Of a stretch of DNA of 64,000 nt, positions 8,207 to 17,742 are shown piece after piece (positions within the stretch are counted from its first letter, which is position 1; every line of letters starts with the position of its first letter). A model generated the notes under the pieces. The model worked only from the letters and a program-made list of their open reading frames with translations, had not been told where the DNA came from and did no database searches. Source of the DNA: Bog-532 sp963720945 (GTDB lineage: Bacteria > Actinomycetota > Actinomycetes > Streptosporangiales > Streptosporangiaceae); the NCBI GenBank assembly GCA_963720945.1, contig CAVRHH010000007.1, positions 310,001 through 374,000 of the forward strand, in the 5' to 3' direction. A program made the position numbers and the translations under genes.

Positions 8207-10309
8207 GTGAGTAGCCAGCCGACACACAAGCTCGAGTGGTCTGATCTCGACGAGCGCACCGTGAACCTGATCCGGGTCCTGGCCATGGATGCCGTGCAGA
8301 ACGAGGGATCGGGGCACCCCGGCACGGCGATGAGCCTGGCTCCGGCCGCATATCTGCTGTTCCAGCGGATTCTCCGGCATGACCCGGCCGACCCGGCGTG
8401 GACCGGCCGGGACCGCTTCGTGCTTTCCTGCGGTCACTCCAGCCTCACGCTGTACATCCAGCTCTACCTCTCCGGGTACGGGCTGAGCCTGCAGGACCTC
8501 AAGCAGTACCGGTCCTGGGGCAGCATCACCCCCGGGCACCCCGAGCACGGGCTGACCGCCGGGGTGGAGACGACGACCGGCCCGCTCGGCCAGGGCATCG
8601 CCAACGCGGTGGGCATGGCCATGGCCGCCCGGCGCGAGCGCGGCTTGTTCGACCCGGACCCGGCGCAGGGCGAGAGCCCGTTCGACCACCACATCTACGT
8701 GTTCGCCTCGGACGGGGACATCGAGGAGGGCCTCACGCACGAGGCCTCCTCGCTGGCCGCCCACCAGGAGCTCGGCAACCTGATCCTGATCTACGACGAC
8801 AACCACATCTCCATCGAGGACGACACCGAGATCGCCAAGTCTGAGGACGTCGCGGCGCGCTATGCGGCCTACGGGTGGCACGTGCAGCACGTCGACTGGC
8901 GGAAGGAGGACGGCAGCTACACCGAGGACGTTCAGGCCCTCTACGACGCGCTGCTCGCGGCCAAGAGCGAGACCGGGCGGCCCTCGATGATCAAGCTGCG
9001 CACGATCATCGGCTGGCCGGCCCCGCACAAGCAGAACACCGGCGCCGCGCACGGCTCGGCGCTGGGCGCCGACGAGGTCGCGGCGACCAAGGAGATCCTC
9101 GGCTTCGACCCGGCCATCTCCTTCCCCGAAGCCGACAACCTGGTCGCGCACGCGCGCGACGTCATCGGGCGGGGCAAGGCCGCGCACGCGGAGTGGAACG
9201 AGGCGTTCGCCGGGTGGGCCAAGGGCAACGCCGGGCGCGCGCAGCTGTTCGACCGGCTGGCCCAGCGCGAGCTGCCCAGCGGCTGGGACAAGGTGCTGCC
9301 GGTGTTCCCGCCGGACGCCAAGGGGATGGCTACCCGCAAGGCGTCCGGTGAGGTGCTCAACGCGCTGGCCCCGGTCCTGCCGGAACTGTGGGGCGGGTCC
9401 GCGGACCTGGCCGAGAGCAACCTCACCACCATGAAGGGCGAGCCCTCCTTCATCCCCGAGGACCACCAGACCGCGATGTTCCCCGGCAACAAGTACGGCC
9501 GGACGCTGCACTTCGGCATCCGCGAGCACGCCATGGGCTCGATCCTCAACGGCATCGCGCTGCACGGCGGAACAAGGCCGTACGGCGGCACGTTCCTGGT
9601 CTTCAGCGACTATATGCGGCCGGCGGTCCGGCTCGCGGCACTGATGGAACTGCCGGTGACGTACGTATGGACACACGACTCGATCGGGCTCGGCGAGGAT
9701 GGGCCGACCCATCAGCCGGTCGAGCACCTGTGGGCGCTGCGCGCCATCCCGAACCTGGAGGTCGTCCGCCCCGGCGACGCGAACGAGACGGCGGTGGCGT
9801 GGAAGACCATCCTGGAGCGCCACAGCAAGCCGTCCGCGTTGTGCCTGAGCAGGCAGAACATGCCGGTCCTCGACCGCTCGGCCGGCCTGGCCCCCGCCGC
9901 GGGCACCGCGCGCGGCGGGTACGTGCTGGCCGAGGCCGACGGTGACCTGGCCGTGATCATCATCGGCACCGGCAGCGAGCTGCAGATCGCGCTGGCGGCC
10001 CGGGACGAGCTGCAGGCCGCCGGGACACCCACCCGGGTGGTCTCGATGCCGTGCGTGGAATGGTTTGCTCAGCAGGAGCCTGCCTACCGCGAACAGGTTC
10101 TGCCGAGCCGGATCCGGGCACGGGTCTCGGTGGAAGCAGGCATCACGCTCGGCTGGCGGGAGTACGTCGGTGAACTGGGTGAGTCCGTCGGGGTGGAGCA
10201 CTTCGGCGCCTCCGCTGCGTACCAGCGGCTGTACGCCGAGTTCGGGCTCACGTCGGAGCGGGTAGCCGCGGTGGCGCGCACGGCCCTGGACCGGGCCAGC
10301 GCGCCATGA
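8207..10309 (+). CDS. tkt: Transketolase
   Basis: This 700-residue thiamine diphosphate enzyme transfers two-carbon units between pentose phosphate sugars. Family landmarks are GHPGTAMSLAPAAYLLF (about residue 35), TPGHPEHG, GPLGQGIANAVGMAMA, the ThDP/Mg site ASDGDIEEGLTHEA (about 165), the catalytic-domain stretch FGIREHAMGSILNGIALHGG and THDSIGLGEDGPTHQP. The start at GTG 8207 fits the usual actinobacterial N-terminus, with AGAGGAG at 8187-8193; the frame is open further upstream but that stretch has no homology. It is the first gene of the tkt-tal-zwf-opcA-pgl operon. Confidence 0.97.
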   Translation: MSSQPTHKLEWSDLDERTVNLIRVLAMDAVQNEGSGHPGTAMSLAPAAYLLFQRILRHDPADPAWTGRDRFVLSCGHSSLTLYIQLYLSGYGLSLQDLKQYRSWGSITPGHPEHGLTAGVETTTGPLGQGIANAVGMAMAARRERGLFDPDPAQGESPFDHHIYVFASDGDIEEGLTHEASSLAAHQELGNLILIYDDNHISIEDDTEIAKSEDVAARYAAYGWHVQHVDWRKEDGSYTEDVQALYDALLAAKSETGRPSMIKLRTIIGWPAPHKQNTGAAHGSALGADEVAATKEILGFDPAISFPEADNLVAHARDVIGRGKAAHAEWNEAFAGWAKGNAGRAQLFDRLAQRELPSGWDKVLPVFPPDAKGMATRKASGEVLNALAPVLPELWGGSADLAESNLTTMKGEPSFIPEDHQTAMFPGNKYGRTLHFGIREHAMGSILNGIALHGGTRPYGGTFLVFSDYMRPAVRLAALMELPVTYVWTHDSIGLGEDGPTHQPVEHLWALRAIPNLEVVRPGDANETAVAWKTILERHSKPSALCLSRQNMPVLDRSAGLAPAAGTARGGYVLAEADGDLAVIIIGTGSELQIALAARDELQAAGTPTRVVSMPCVEWFAQQEPAYREQVLPSRIRARVSVEAGITLGWREYVGELGESVGVEHFGASAAYQRLYAEFGLTSERVAAVARTALDRASAP

Positions 10310-10336
10310 GGGTGAACGACCCAAGGGAAGGAAAGA

Positions 10337-10352
10337 TGAGGTCATGACCTCA
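10337..10352. promoter_or_regulatory. Perfect 16-bp palindrome over the tal start codon
   Basis: TGAGGTCATGACCTCA is fully self-complementary and contains the tal ATG at its centre (10344-10346) plus a GAGG. It could act as a protein-binding operator or as an mRNA hairpin that occludes initiation. Chance is also possible. Confidence 0.35.
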
Positions 10353-11468
10353 CAGTCACAAGACGTTCTGGCCCAGCTGTCCGCCGAAGGAGTGGCGGTC
10401 TGGCTCGACGACATCAGCCGGGAGCGGCTGCGCACCGGCAACCTGGCGCAGCTGATCCGCGACAACCACGTCATCGGCGTGACGTCGAACCCGACGATCT
10501 TCGCTTCCGCGGTGAGCAAGGGCACGGCCTACGACGGCCAGAGCCACGACCTGGCCATCCGGCGCGTCGGGGTCGACGAGGCGGTCCGCGCGATCACCGC
10601 CTACGACATCCGGTGGGGGTGCGACGTGCTGCGGCCGACTTACGACGAGACCGGCCGCAAGGACGGCCGGGTCTCGCTCGAGGTGGACCCCCGGCTGGCC
10701 AGGGAGACCGAGGCGACGGTGGCCGAGGCCCGCGCGCTGTGGTGGACGGTGGACCGGCCGAACCTGTTCATCAAGATCCCGGCGACGCTGGAGGGCCTGC
10801 CCGCGATCACGCAGGCCATCTCCGAGGGCATCAGCGTCAACGTCACGCTGATCTTCTCGCTGGAGCGGTACGACGGGGTCATCGACGCGTACATGGCCGG
10901 GCTGGAAAAGGCGGCCGAAGCCGGCCATGACCTGTCCCACATCGCCTCGGTCGCCTCGTTCTTCGTCAGCCGGGTGGACACGGAGGTCGACAAGCGGCTG
11001 GACAAGCTGGGCACGGACGAGGCCAGGGCCCTGCGCGGCAAGGCGGCCATCGCCAACGCGCGGCTGGCCTACGAGCTGTACGAGAAGCGGATCGCCACCC
11101 CGCGGTGGGCCGCGCTGAAGGCCAAGGGCGCGCAGGTGCAGCGGCCGCTGTGGGCGTCGACCAGCACCAAGGACCCGTCGTTCCCGGACACCATGTACGT
11201 GGTGGAACTAGTGGCGCCGGACACGGTGAACACGATGCCCGAGGCGACCATCCACGCGGTGGCCGACCACGGCCAGCTGCGCGGTGACACGATCCACGGC
11301 ACCTACGCCGAATCCCGCACGGTCATTGCCGACCTTGAGAAACTGGGCATCTCCTACGACAACGTGGTCGCGGTACTGGAAGATGAGGGCGTCGCCAAGT
11401 TCGCGGCGTCCTGGAATGAGCTCATCGAGACGGTCCAGGGCCAGCTCGACGAGGTAACCGGCAAGTAA
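10344..11468 (+). CDS. tal: Transaldolase
   Basis: This 374-residue protein, the usual size for the long actinobacterial form, moves the dihydroxyacetone unit between sedoheptulose-7-P and glyceraldehyde-3-P. The N-terminus VAVWLDDISRERLRTGNLAQ is diagnostic. The Schiff-base lysine lies in NLFIKIPATLEGLPAI, and SVNVTLIFSLERY forms a later barrel strand. RBS AAGGAAAG is at 10328-10335. It lies 34 nt after tkt and about 80 nt before zwf. Confidence 0.96.
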   Translation: MTSQSQDVLAQLSAEGVAVWLDDISRERLRTGNLAQLIRDNHVIGVTSNPTIFASAVSKGTAYDGQSHDLAIRRVGVDEAVRAITAYDIRWGCDVLRPTYDETGRKDGRVSLEVDPRLARETEATVAEARALWWTVDRPNLFIKIPATLEGLPAITQAISEGISVNVTLIFSLERYDGVIDAYMAGLEKAAEAGHDLSHIASVASFFVSRVDTEVDKRLDKLGTDEARALRGKAAIANARLAYELYEKRIATPRWAALKAKGAQVQRPLWASTSTKDPSFPDTMYVVELVAPDTVNTMPEATIHAVADHGQLRGDTIHGTYAESRTVIADLEKLGISYDNVVAVLEDEGVAKFAASWNELIETVQGQLDEVTGK

Positions 11469-11549
11469 CGGCGGCGGGCGGCGAGCGGTCCCTCGCCGCC
11501 CGCCCCGGGGCCACGGCAGCGGCCACCGAGCGAAGGAACTGGGAGAATC

Positions 11550-13188
11550 GTGAGCGAGTCAGTGACGTCAGCCCCGGGCGGCCGCGGGCCCGCACCGGCC
11601 AATCCCGCGGAGGTCCCGGACCCAATGACGCTGGCGAACCCGCTGCGGGATCCGCGCGACCGGCGTATCCCCCGGGTGGCGGGCCCCTGTGTGCTGGTCA
11701 TGTTCGGCGTGACCGGTGACCTGGCCCGGAAGAAGCTGCTGCCGGCCATCTACGACCTGGCCAACCGGGGCCTGCTGCCGCCCGGGTTCTCGCTGGTCGG
11801 CTTCGCCCGCCGGGACTGGGAAGATGAGGACTTCGCCCAGCTCACCTACGAGGCGGTCAAGGAGCACGCGCGGACCCCGTTCCGGGACACGGTTCTGGCA
11901 GCAGGTCAGCGAGGGTGTCCGGTTCGTCCAGGGCGCGTTCGACGACGACGCCGCGTTTGACGTGCTGGCCGAGACCGTGCGCAGCCTGGACGCCGAGCGC
12001 AGCACCGGCGGCAACTACGCGTTCTACCTGTCGATCCCGCCGAAGGCGTTCCCGGTGGTGGTGAAGCAGCTCAAGCGGTCCGGGCTGTCCGACCCGGACA
12101 GCTACACCCCGCCGGACGGCCTGCCGGCGTGGTCGGATCGCCGGCCCTGGCGCCGGGTGGTCATCGAGAAGCCGTTCGGGCACGACCTGAAGAGCGCGCG
12201 CGAGCTGAACGACACCCTGGCCGAGGTCTTCCCGCCCGAGTCGGTGTTCCGCATCGACCACTACCTGGGCAAGGAAACCGTCCAGAACATCCTGGCGCTG
12301 CGCTTCGCGAACACGATGTACGAGCCGATCTGGAGCCGCGGGTACGTCGACCACGTGCAGATCACGATGGCCGAGGACATCGGCATCGGCGGCCGGGCCG
12401 GCTACTACGACGGCATCGGCGCCGCCCGGGACGTCATCCAGAATCACCTGCTCCAGCTGCTGGCGCTGACCGCGATGGAGGAGCCGGTCGCGTTCGACGC
12501 CGACTCGCTGCGGGCGGAGAAGGAAAAGGTGCTGTCGGCCGTCCGGCTGCCTCCCGACCTAGCCACCGGCACCGCGCGCGGCCAGTACGCGGCCGGCTGG
12601 CAGGGCGGCCAGCCGGTGCGCGGCTTCCTCGAGGAGGACGGCATCCCGCCCGACTCGCGGACCGAGACCTACGCCGCGGTCCGGCTGGGGGTGGGCACCC
12701 GGCGGTGGGCCGGCGTGCCGTTCTACCTGCGGGCCGGCAAACGGCTGCCGCGCCGGATGACGGAGATCGCGATGATGTTCCAGCGCGCCCCGCACCTGCC
12801 GTTCTCCGCCACCGACACCAAGGAGCTCGGGCAGAACGCGCTGGTGATCCGGGTGCAGCCGGACGAGGGCGTGACGGTCCGGTTCGGCTCCAAGGTGCCC
12901 GGCTCGGCGATGGAAGTCCGCGACGTGAACATGGATTTCGCCTACGGGGAATCGTTCACCGAATCCAGCCCGGAGGCGTACGAGAGGCTGCTGCTCGACG
13001 TGCTCATCGGCGACCCGCCGCTCTTCCCCCGCCAGGAAGAGGTCGAGCTGTCGTGGCGCATCCTCGACCCGATCGAGGAGTTCTGGGCGGAGTACACCAA
13101 GCCGGATCAGTACGCGGCGGGAACCTCCGGGCCCGCCTCCGCGGATGCGCTGATGGCCCGCGACGGCCGCGCCTGGCGACGGCTGTAG
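11550..13188 (+). pseudogene. zwf: Glucose-6-phosphate dehydrogenase, split by a +1 frameshift near 11892
   Basis: The gene catalyses G6P plus NADP+ to 6-phosphogluconolactone. The first part (GTG 11550 to about 11891) carries the nucleotide-binding GVTGDLARKKLLPAIYDLANRG and ends normally at HARTPFRDT. It then runs out of homology and stops at 11960. The second part continues one frame on from TTCTGGCAGCAG (11893) as FWQQVSEGVRFVQG. It holds the active-site RIDHYLGKE and a complete C-terminus to 13188. Dropping one base at about 11892 gives FRDTFWQQ, which aligns without gap to the family's FREEVWQQ, so a single inserted G explains the break. It may be a real mutation or a sequencing error; everything else is intact. 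Confidence 0.85.
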
Positions 13189-13205
13189 ACGGGAGAGGGA
13201 CGACG

Positions 13206-14312
13206 ATGACGATCGACCTGACGGACACCAGCACCAACGCGATCTACGAGGCCATGACCGAGGCGCGGCGCCGTCTCGGCGGGGCCGCGCTGGGCATGGT
13301 GCTCACGCTGATCGTGGAGACCAGCGAGGCCGCGCAGTACGACGCGATGCGCGCCGCGAACCAGGCGGCACGTGAGCATCCGTGCCGGGTGATCGGGGTG
13401 ATCACCCGCCGGCCGAACGCGGACTCGCGGCTGGACGCCGAGATCAGGGTGGGCGAAACGGGCCCGGGCGAGACGCTCCTGCTGCGGATGTACGGCCCGG
13501 TCGGGCAGCACGCCGACTCGGTGCTCGCGCCGCTGCTCGTGCCGGACGTTCCGGTCGTCACCTGGTGGCCCGGGCAGGCGCCGGCGGTGCCGTCGGAGAG
13601 CCCGCTCGGCGAGCTAGCGCAGCGCCGGGTGACCGACTCCGCGGCCGGCGACGTCGTGCAGGGCGTGCTGGCCACGCTGGCCGACGTGTACAAGCCCGGG
13701 GATACCGACTTCAGCTGGACCCGGCTCACCCCGTGGCGCACGCTGCTCGCGGCGACGTTCGACGTGCCGCACCCGCCGGTCATCCGCGGTGAGGTGCTGG
13801 CGGAGCGGGACAACCCGAGCGGTGACATGCTCGCCGCCTGGCTGTCGGTGCGGCTCGGCATAACGGTGCGCCGCGCGGTGTCCGGCGGCCCGGGCATCAC
13901 CGACGCGCGCTTCGAGGTCGAGAACGGCCGGATCGCCGTCAGCCGGTACGACGGCCGCACCGCCACGCTGACGAAGACCGGTGAGCCGGACCGGCGGGTC
14001 GCGCTGCACCGGCGTGACCAGGCCGAGCTGCTCGCCGAGGAACTGCGGCGGCTCGACCCCGACGACGTCTACGCGGAATCCCTGGCCTGGCTGTTCAGCG
14101 ACGCGCGGACCGACGATGCGGGCGACGGCGACACGTTCACGCTGGCCGGCTCGCACGCGGCGGCCGGGATCACCGAGGAACAGCGCCTCGCGGACCAGGT
14201 GGAGGCGAACGCGCCCGAGCCGGCCGTGGCCGCTGCGGCGGCCACCAAGGCGATGGACGCCGACGAGGGCGAGACGGGCGTGGAGTCCGAACAGGAGATC
14301 GCGAACCAGTGA
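13206..14312 (+). CDS. opcA: OpcA, glucose-6-phosphate dehydrogenase assembly protein
   Basis: This 368-residue protein belongs to the OpcA family, which promotes assembly and activity of G6PDH in actinobacteria and cyanobacteria. Recognisable stretches are PCRVIGVITR, the central VPVVTWWPGQAP, and SWTRLTPWRTLLAATFD. The C-terminal roughly 60 residues are Ala/Glu-rich and variable. ATG 13206 has GAGAGGGA a few bases upstream. It lies 17 nt after zwf and overlaps pgl by 4 nt (GTGA), so its product is co-made with its partner enzyme. Confidence 0.93.
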   Translation: MTIDLTDTSTNAIYEAMTEARRRLGGAALGMVLTLIVETSEAAQYDAMRAANQAAREHPCRVIGVITRRPNADSRLDAEIRVGETGPGETLLLRMYGPVGQHADSVLAPLLVPDVPVVTWWPGQAPAVPSESPLGELAQRRVTDSAAGDVVQGVLATLADVYKPGDTDFSWTRLTPWRTLLAATFDVPHPPVIRGEVLAERDNPSGDMLAAWLSVRLGITVRRAVSGGPGITDARFEVENGRIAVSRYDGRTATLTKTGEPDRRVALHRRDQAELLAEELRRLDPDDVYAESLAWLFSDARTDDAGDGDTFTLAGSHAAAGITEEQRLADQVEANAPEPAVAAAAATKAMDADEGETGVESEQEIANQ

Positions 14313-15088
14313 GCGCTCCCGAGGTCATCGTCCACCGGGACGCCTCGCTGCTGGCCAAGGCGGTGGCGGCGCGGCTGGTCACCCGGCTGGTGGACGCGGC
14401 CGCGGCGCGCGGCACCGCGTCGCTGGTGCTCACCGGGGGCGGCATCGGCACCGCCGTACTCAGCGAGCTCGCCGCCGCCCCGGCCCGGGACGCGGTGGAC
14501 TGGCGGCACGTGGACATCTGGTGGGGTGACGAGCGGTTCCTGCCGTCCGGGGACAAGGAACGGAACGAGACCGGGGCGCGCGACGCCCTGCTCGACCACG
14601 TCGACGTCGATCCGGCGCGGGTGCACCCGATGCCGCCCTCGGACGGCCCGGACGGCGGCGACCCGGAGGCGGCCGCCGCCCGTTACGCGACCTGGCTGCG
14701 GGAGGCGACCCAGCCGGAAGATCACGGCCCGGTCCCCTCGTTCGACGTGCTGCTGCTCGGCATCGGCCCGGAGGGGCATATCGCGTCGCTGTTCCCTGGC
14801 ATGCCGGCGCTGTACGACGACCGGCCGGCGGTCGCGGTCCGCGGCGCCCCGAAACCCCCGCCGACGCGGCTGACGCTGACCTTGCCGTCGATCAACGCCG
14901 CCCGGCAGATCTGGATCCTGGCCTCTGGCCAGGAGAAAGCCGACGCGGTCGCGCTGGCGCTGTCCGGAACCGGCCCGGTGCAGGTTCCGGCCGCGGGAGC
15001 GCGCGGGCGGCAGCGGACGCTTTTCCTGCTGGACAGCGAAGCGGCCGGCCGGGTCCCGCCCGGGATCGGCCGCCCGGCGGCTCACTGA
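14309..15088 (+). CDS. pgl: 6-phosphogluconolactonase
   Basis: This 259-residue cytoplasmic hydrolase opens 6-phosphogluconolactone, the step after Zwf. Family motifs are VLTGGGIGTAVL near residue 37, VDIWWGDERFLPSGDKERN near 68, DVLLLGIGPEGHIASLFPG near 145 and TLTLPSINAARQIWILASG near 188. The GTG start overlaps the opcA stop. Its 3' end overlaps the convergent glycosyltransferase-like gene by 7 bp. Confidence 0.94.
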   Translation: MSAPEVIVHRDASLLAKAVAARLVTRLVDAAAARGTASLVLTGGGIGTAVLSELAAAPARDAVDWRHVDIWWGDERFLPSGDKERNETGARDALLDHVDVDPARVHPMPPSDGPDGGDPEAAAARYATWLREATQPEDHGPVPSFDVLLLGIGPEGHIASLFPGMPALYDDRPAVAVRGAPKPPPTRLTLTLPSINAARQIWILASGQEKADAVALALSGTGPVQVPAAGARGRQRTLFLLDSEAAGRVPPGIGRPAAH

Positions 15089-16776
15089 GCCGGTGTGCCG
15101 CCCGGGGGCCGGGCTGTACCGATCCCGGGCGCCCCAGTCCCGGGCGTATCGGCGCCGGGCGAATCGGCCCCGGCCGGGGCCTGGGCGCCGGGCGCCTTCC
15201 GTGACGTGCGCGGCTCGCGGGTCAGGGCCAGCCCGGCGGCGAGGCAGGCCACCGGCACGGCCGCGATCACGTACCGGTAGCTGAAGCCGGCCGTCATCGG
15301 CGGCAGCACGACCAGCGCCACGGCGACGGCCCACGGCATGAGGGCCAGGCCGCCCCAGCGCCGCCAGCGGGCGATGATCCCCCCGGCGCCCAGCAGCAGG
15401 ATGACACCCAGCATGGTGCCGCGCAGGTAGAAGATCTTCTCGTAGCCGATGATGAAGCTGGAGAACGGCTTCACGACCGTCGGCTGGCCCATGCCCGAGC
15501 CCGCGTAGCGCAGCAACCCGTCCTTGTCCTGCCGGTAGTACAGCACCCACCACAGCGTGTTGTTCTTGGTCAGCGGGGTGACGGACGACTGGAACTGGAA
15601 GGCCGGCCCGGACCCGGTCAGGTTGGACTGGGTGCGCGTCCAGGTGAACTCGCGCGCGGTGTCCTCCAGCACGACCGTGGCGTACGCCAGCGGCTGCGAC
15701 GCGATGGCGTCCTTGGCGAACATGCCCGCGATGCTGTTGGCGTGCTTGGAGAACTGGTTGTCGTGGCTGACCTTGAACAGCGGCGTCGAGGTGGACCACA
15801 GGTATTCCTGCGAGCTGGGCCGCTGGGCGGGCGGCCGCGGGTCACACAGCACCGTGAGCCGCTGCGGGAGGTGCATCTTCGAGCACTCGGCGAAGCTGCT
15901 CACCCGGCTGTACAGGAACGTGCCGCCCGAGTCGTCCAGGGCGTACTGCCCGTAGAAACCGTGGTACCAGACCATGTAGCCGGCGATCGGCAGGATGCCC
16001 GCCACCAGCAGCAGTGCGACGCGTTTCCAGCTGACCCGGCGCAGGAGCAGGCCCGCCACCACGATGATCAGCAGCGGCTCCCCCACCGACCGGACGAGCG
16101 CCGCGTAGCCGATCATCAGCCCGGCAACGACGCACACCGCGACCCGCGGCCGGTCCGACCAGCACAGCAGGGCCAGCGCGACGGTGATGAGGAAGATGAA
16201 CAGCACATCGGACATCACCATGTGCTCGAGCTGCATCTCGTACACGTCGAACAGCACCGGCAGGGCCGGCAGGGTCGCCCCCCACCACGGCAGCCCGCGG
16301 TGCCGCAGGACCGCGTAGATGATCGCTCCCATGCCCAGGCCCATGAGCGCCTGCAGCGCCGCGACCAGGGTGAGGCTGCGCAACGGCAGCAGGATGAACA
16401 GGAAGAGCGGATAACCGCTGGACCGCACGACATCGGGGATCCGGCTGACCGCGTCGGCGATGTAGTTGTAGGAGTCGCTGTACCACAGGATGGGCCGGTA
16501 GCCGAGCATGACCACGCAGCGCAGCGCGGCGGCGACGGCGATGACGATGGCGAACTGCCAGTGGGCGGCCAGCAGCGCGCGCGCCCCGCTCCGGGCCCGC
16601 CGCACCCGCCCGGCCCGCCCCGTGCCGGTGGCCGTGCCGGTGGCCGGGTCGGTGGCCGGATCCGCGGCCGGTGGCGCGGAGCCCGCGAGGGTGCCCTCCG
16701 GTCTGTCCTGGGAAGCCATGTCCGCTGCCGTGCCCGCGCCCCCGGCGCGTCGTCCTCCAGCGGTTACATCAGGCAA
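15082..16776 (-). CDS. Polytopic GT-C-like glycosyltransferase (family 39-like membrane protein)
   Basis: This 564-residue protein has at least ten hydrophobic helices between Pro/Ala/Gly-rich ends. The first extracytoplasmic loop has RPILWYSDSYNYI, with acidic residues placed as in GT-C enzymes that use polyprenyl-phosphate sugars, followed by SGYPLFLFILLPLR. A large external loop (about residues 280-400) holds two Cys residues. Transfer of a sugar to a wall polymer or protein is likely by family, but donor and acceptor are unknown. TTG 16776 has GGGAGA just upstream; ATG 16719 (MASQDRPEG) is an alternative start. It converges with pgl, breaking the synteny expected after pgl. Confidence 0.65.
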   Translation of the reverse strand: MPDVTAGGRRAGGAGTAADMASQDRPEGTLAGSAPPAADPATDPATGTATGTGRAGRVRRARSGARALLAAHWQFAIVIAVAAALRCVVMLGYRPILWYSDSYNYIADAVSRIPDVVRSSGYPLFLFILLPLRSLTLVAALQALMGLGMGAIIYAVLRHRGLPWWGATLPALPVLFDVYEMQLEHMVMSDVLFIFLITVALALLCWSDRPRVAVCVVAGLMIGYAALVRSVGEPLLIIVVAGLLLRRVSWKRVALLLVAGILPIAGYMVWYHGFYGQYALDDSGGTFLYSRVSSFAECSKMHLPQRLTVLCDPRPPAQRPSSQEYLWSTSTPLFKVSHDNQFSKHANSIAGMFAKDAIASQPLAYATVVLEDTAREFTWTRTQSNLTGSGPAFQFQSSVTPLTKNNTLWWVLYYRQDKDGLLRYAGSGMGQPTVVKPFSSFIIGYEKIFYLRGTMLGVILLLGAGGIIARWRRWGGLALMPWAVAVALVVLPPMTAGFSYRYVIAAVPVACLAAGLALTREPRTSRKAPGAQAPAGADSPGADTPGTGAPGIGTARPPGGTPAQ

Positions 16777-17124
16777 CAGGTCTCCCGAATTCCCTCGCCA
16801 TCGAGCTGCGTAACGTCGATGTAACGTACGCCTTCCTGCCCGGGCCCGCAGGCTCGGTACGGCACGCCATACCCGCAGATGTCCCAGTCATGGCTGTTCC
16901 CGTAACGACGCTACTAGATTTCCCCGCAGCCGGTCGTGGGCACGTTCGATTCTCAGCTAACAGCCAGCAAACTTTGAGTGCATATATACACTCATGCCGC
17001 GGTAGTTCGGTCTGGCGCCGTGACTCAGCCAGTCAGCGTTCCGGCAGTGTTCGGCAGCAATTCACCCAGATACACCTGTAACGACATCCGTGCATGATTT
17101 GTACCGTCGCCGGGAGTGCTGGCG
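16777..17124. other. AT-richer intergenic region with a 20-bp near-palindrome
   Basis: No convincing gene lies in these 348 bp. The notable element is TGAGTGCATATATACACTCA at 16975-16994, with inverted 6-bp arms and an AT-rich core, in the least GC-rich stretch nearby. It resembles a regulator operator and lies about 200 bp upstream of the GT-C-like gene. It is also downstream of the DUF1707 gene, so it most likely belongs to the promoter of the former. Confidence 0.5.
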
Positions 17125-17595
17125 TCAGGCGGCGTCGTCCGCGCGCGGGGCCTGCGGGCCATGCGGGGCCGGGTGGTCCTGCTCCCGGGGCGGGTGACGG
17201 CGCCGCCAGCCGGCCACCCGCACCGAAAGGATGCATAGCAGCACGATGGGGATGATCATGGCTGGGGCGTGCGACGCGGCCGCCACCACGAGCCAGACCA
17301 GGGCGATGGGCAGCAGCGGGATGAACGGCGGCCGCCGGGACTGGTTTTGCACCGGGGCGTCGGTGAGCTGCGGCTTCGGCGCCGTGACCTGGAGATCGGC
17401 CCCCAGCTTCGGCTCCGCGGGCAGGTCAGACGTCAGCTCGCGCAGATCACCCCAGGTTTTCGCGGCGTACGCGGTCGTCGTCCGCTCGTCGAACTCGTCC
17501 AGGTTCAGCCGGCCCGCCGTATAGGCGTCCCGGAGAATCTCAACGGCGCTTTCCCGGTCGTGATCCGAAGCGCGGATCCCGTCGTCTCTCGTCAT
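17125..17595 (-). CDS. DUF1707 (SHOCT-like) domain membrane protein
   Basis: This 156-residue protein has an N-terminal DUF1707 domain: IRASDHDRESAVEILRDAY, then GRLNLDEFDERTTTAYAAKT and GDLRELTSDLP. After a linker come two short hydrophobic helices (FIPLLPIALVWLVVAAAS and APAMIIPIVLLCILSV) and a basic, His/Pro-rich tail. The domain is abundant in actinobacteria, often on small anchored proteins, with no settled function. ATG 17595 is supported by GGGGAAGG 9 nt upstream; the longer frame upstream has no homology. It is divergent from the ion channel-like gene. Confidence 0.82.
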   Translation of the reverse strand: MTRDDGIRASDHDRESAVEILRDAYTAGRLNLDEFDERTTTAYAAKTWGDLRELTSDLPAEPKLGADLQVTAPKPQLTDAPVQNQSRRPPFIPLLPIALVWLVVAAASHAPAMIIPIVLLCILSVRVAGWRRRHPPREQDHPAPHGPQAPRADDAA

Positions 17596-17742
17596 ATATC
17601 CGGGCCTTCCCCATGGCCTAGCCCTACAGTTCAGCATACTCGGTGGATTCGGCATCGTCAGCGGCCGCCGGGCCGGGGGCGCGCCCGCACGCCCCCGGAG
17701 GCGACGTGGTGGCGTTTCCTGCTGTTTGGCTAGGATCGCGCC

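Noticed and set aside
11880..11910. Programmed ribosomal frameshift in zwf
   Set aside because: No slippery run, rare codon, stop codon at the shift point or downstream pseudoknot was seen. Programmed shifting is not known for this gene, so mutation or sequence error is preferred.
16930..16970. tRNA-like TTCGATTC stretch
   Set aside because: No acceptor stem, anticodon arm or D arm can be built around it.
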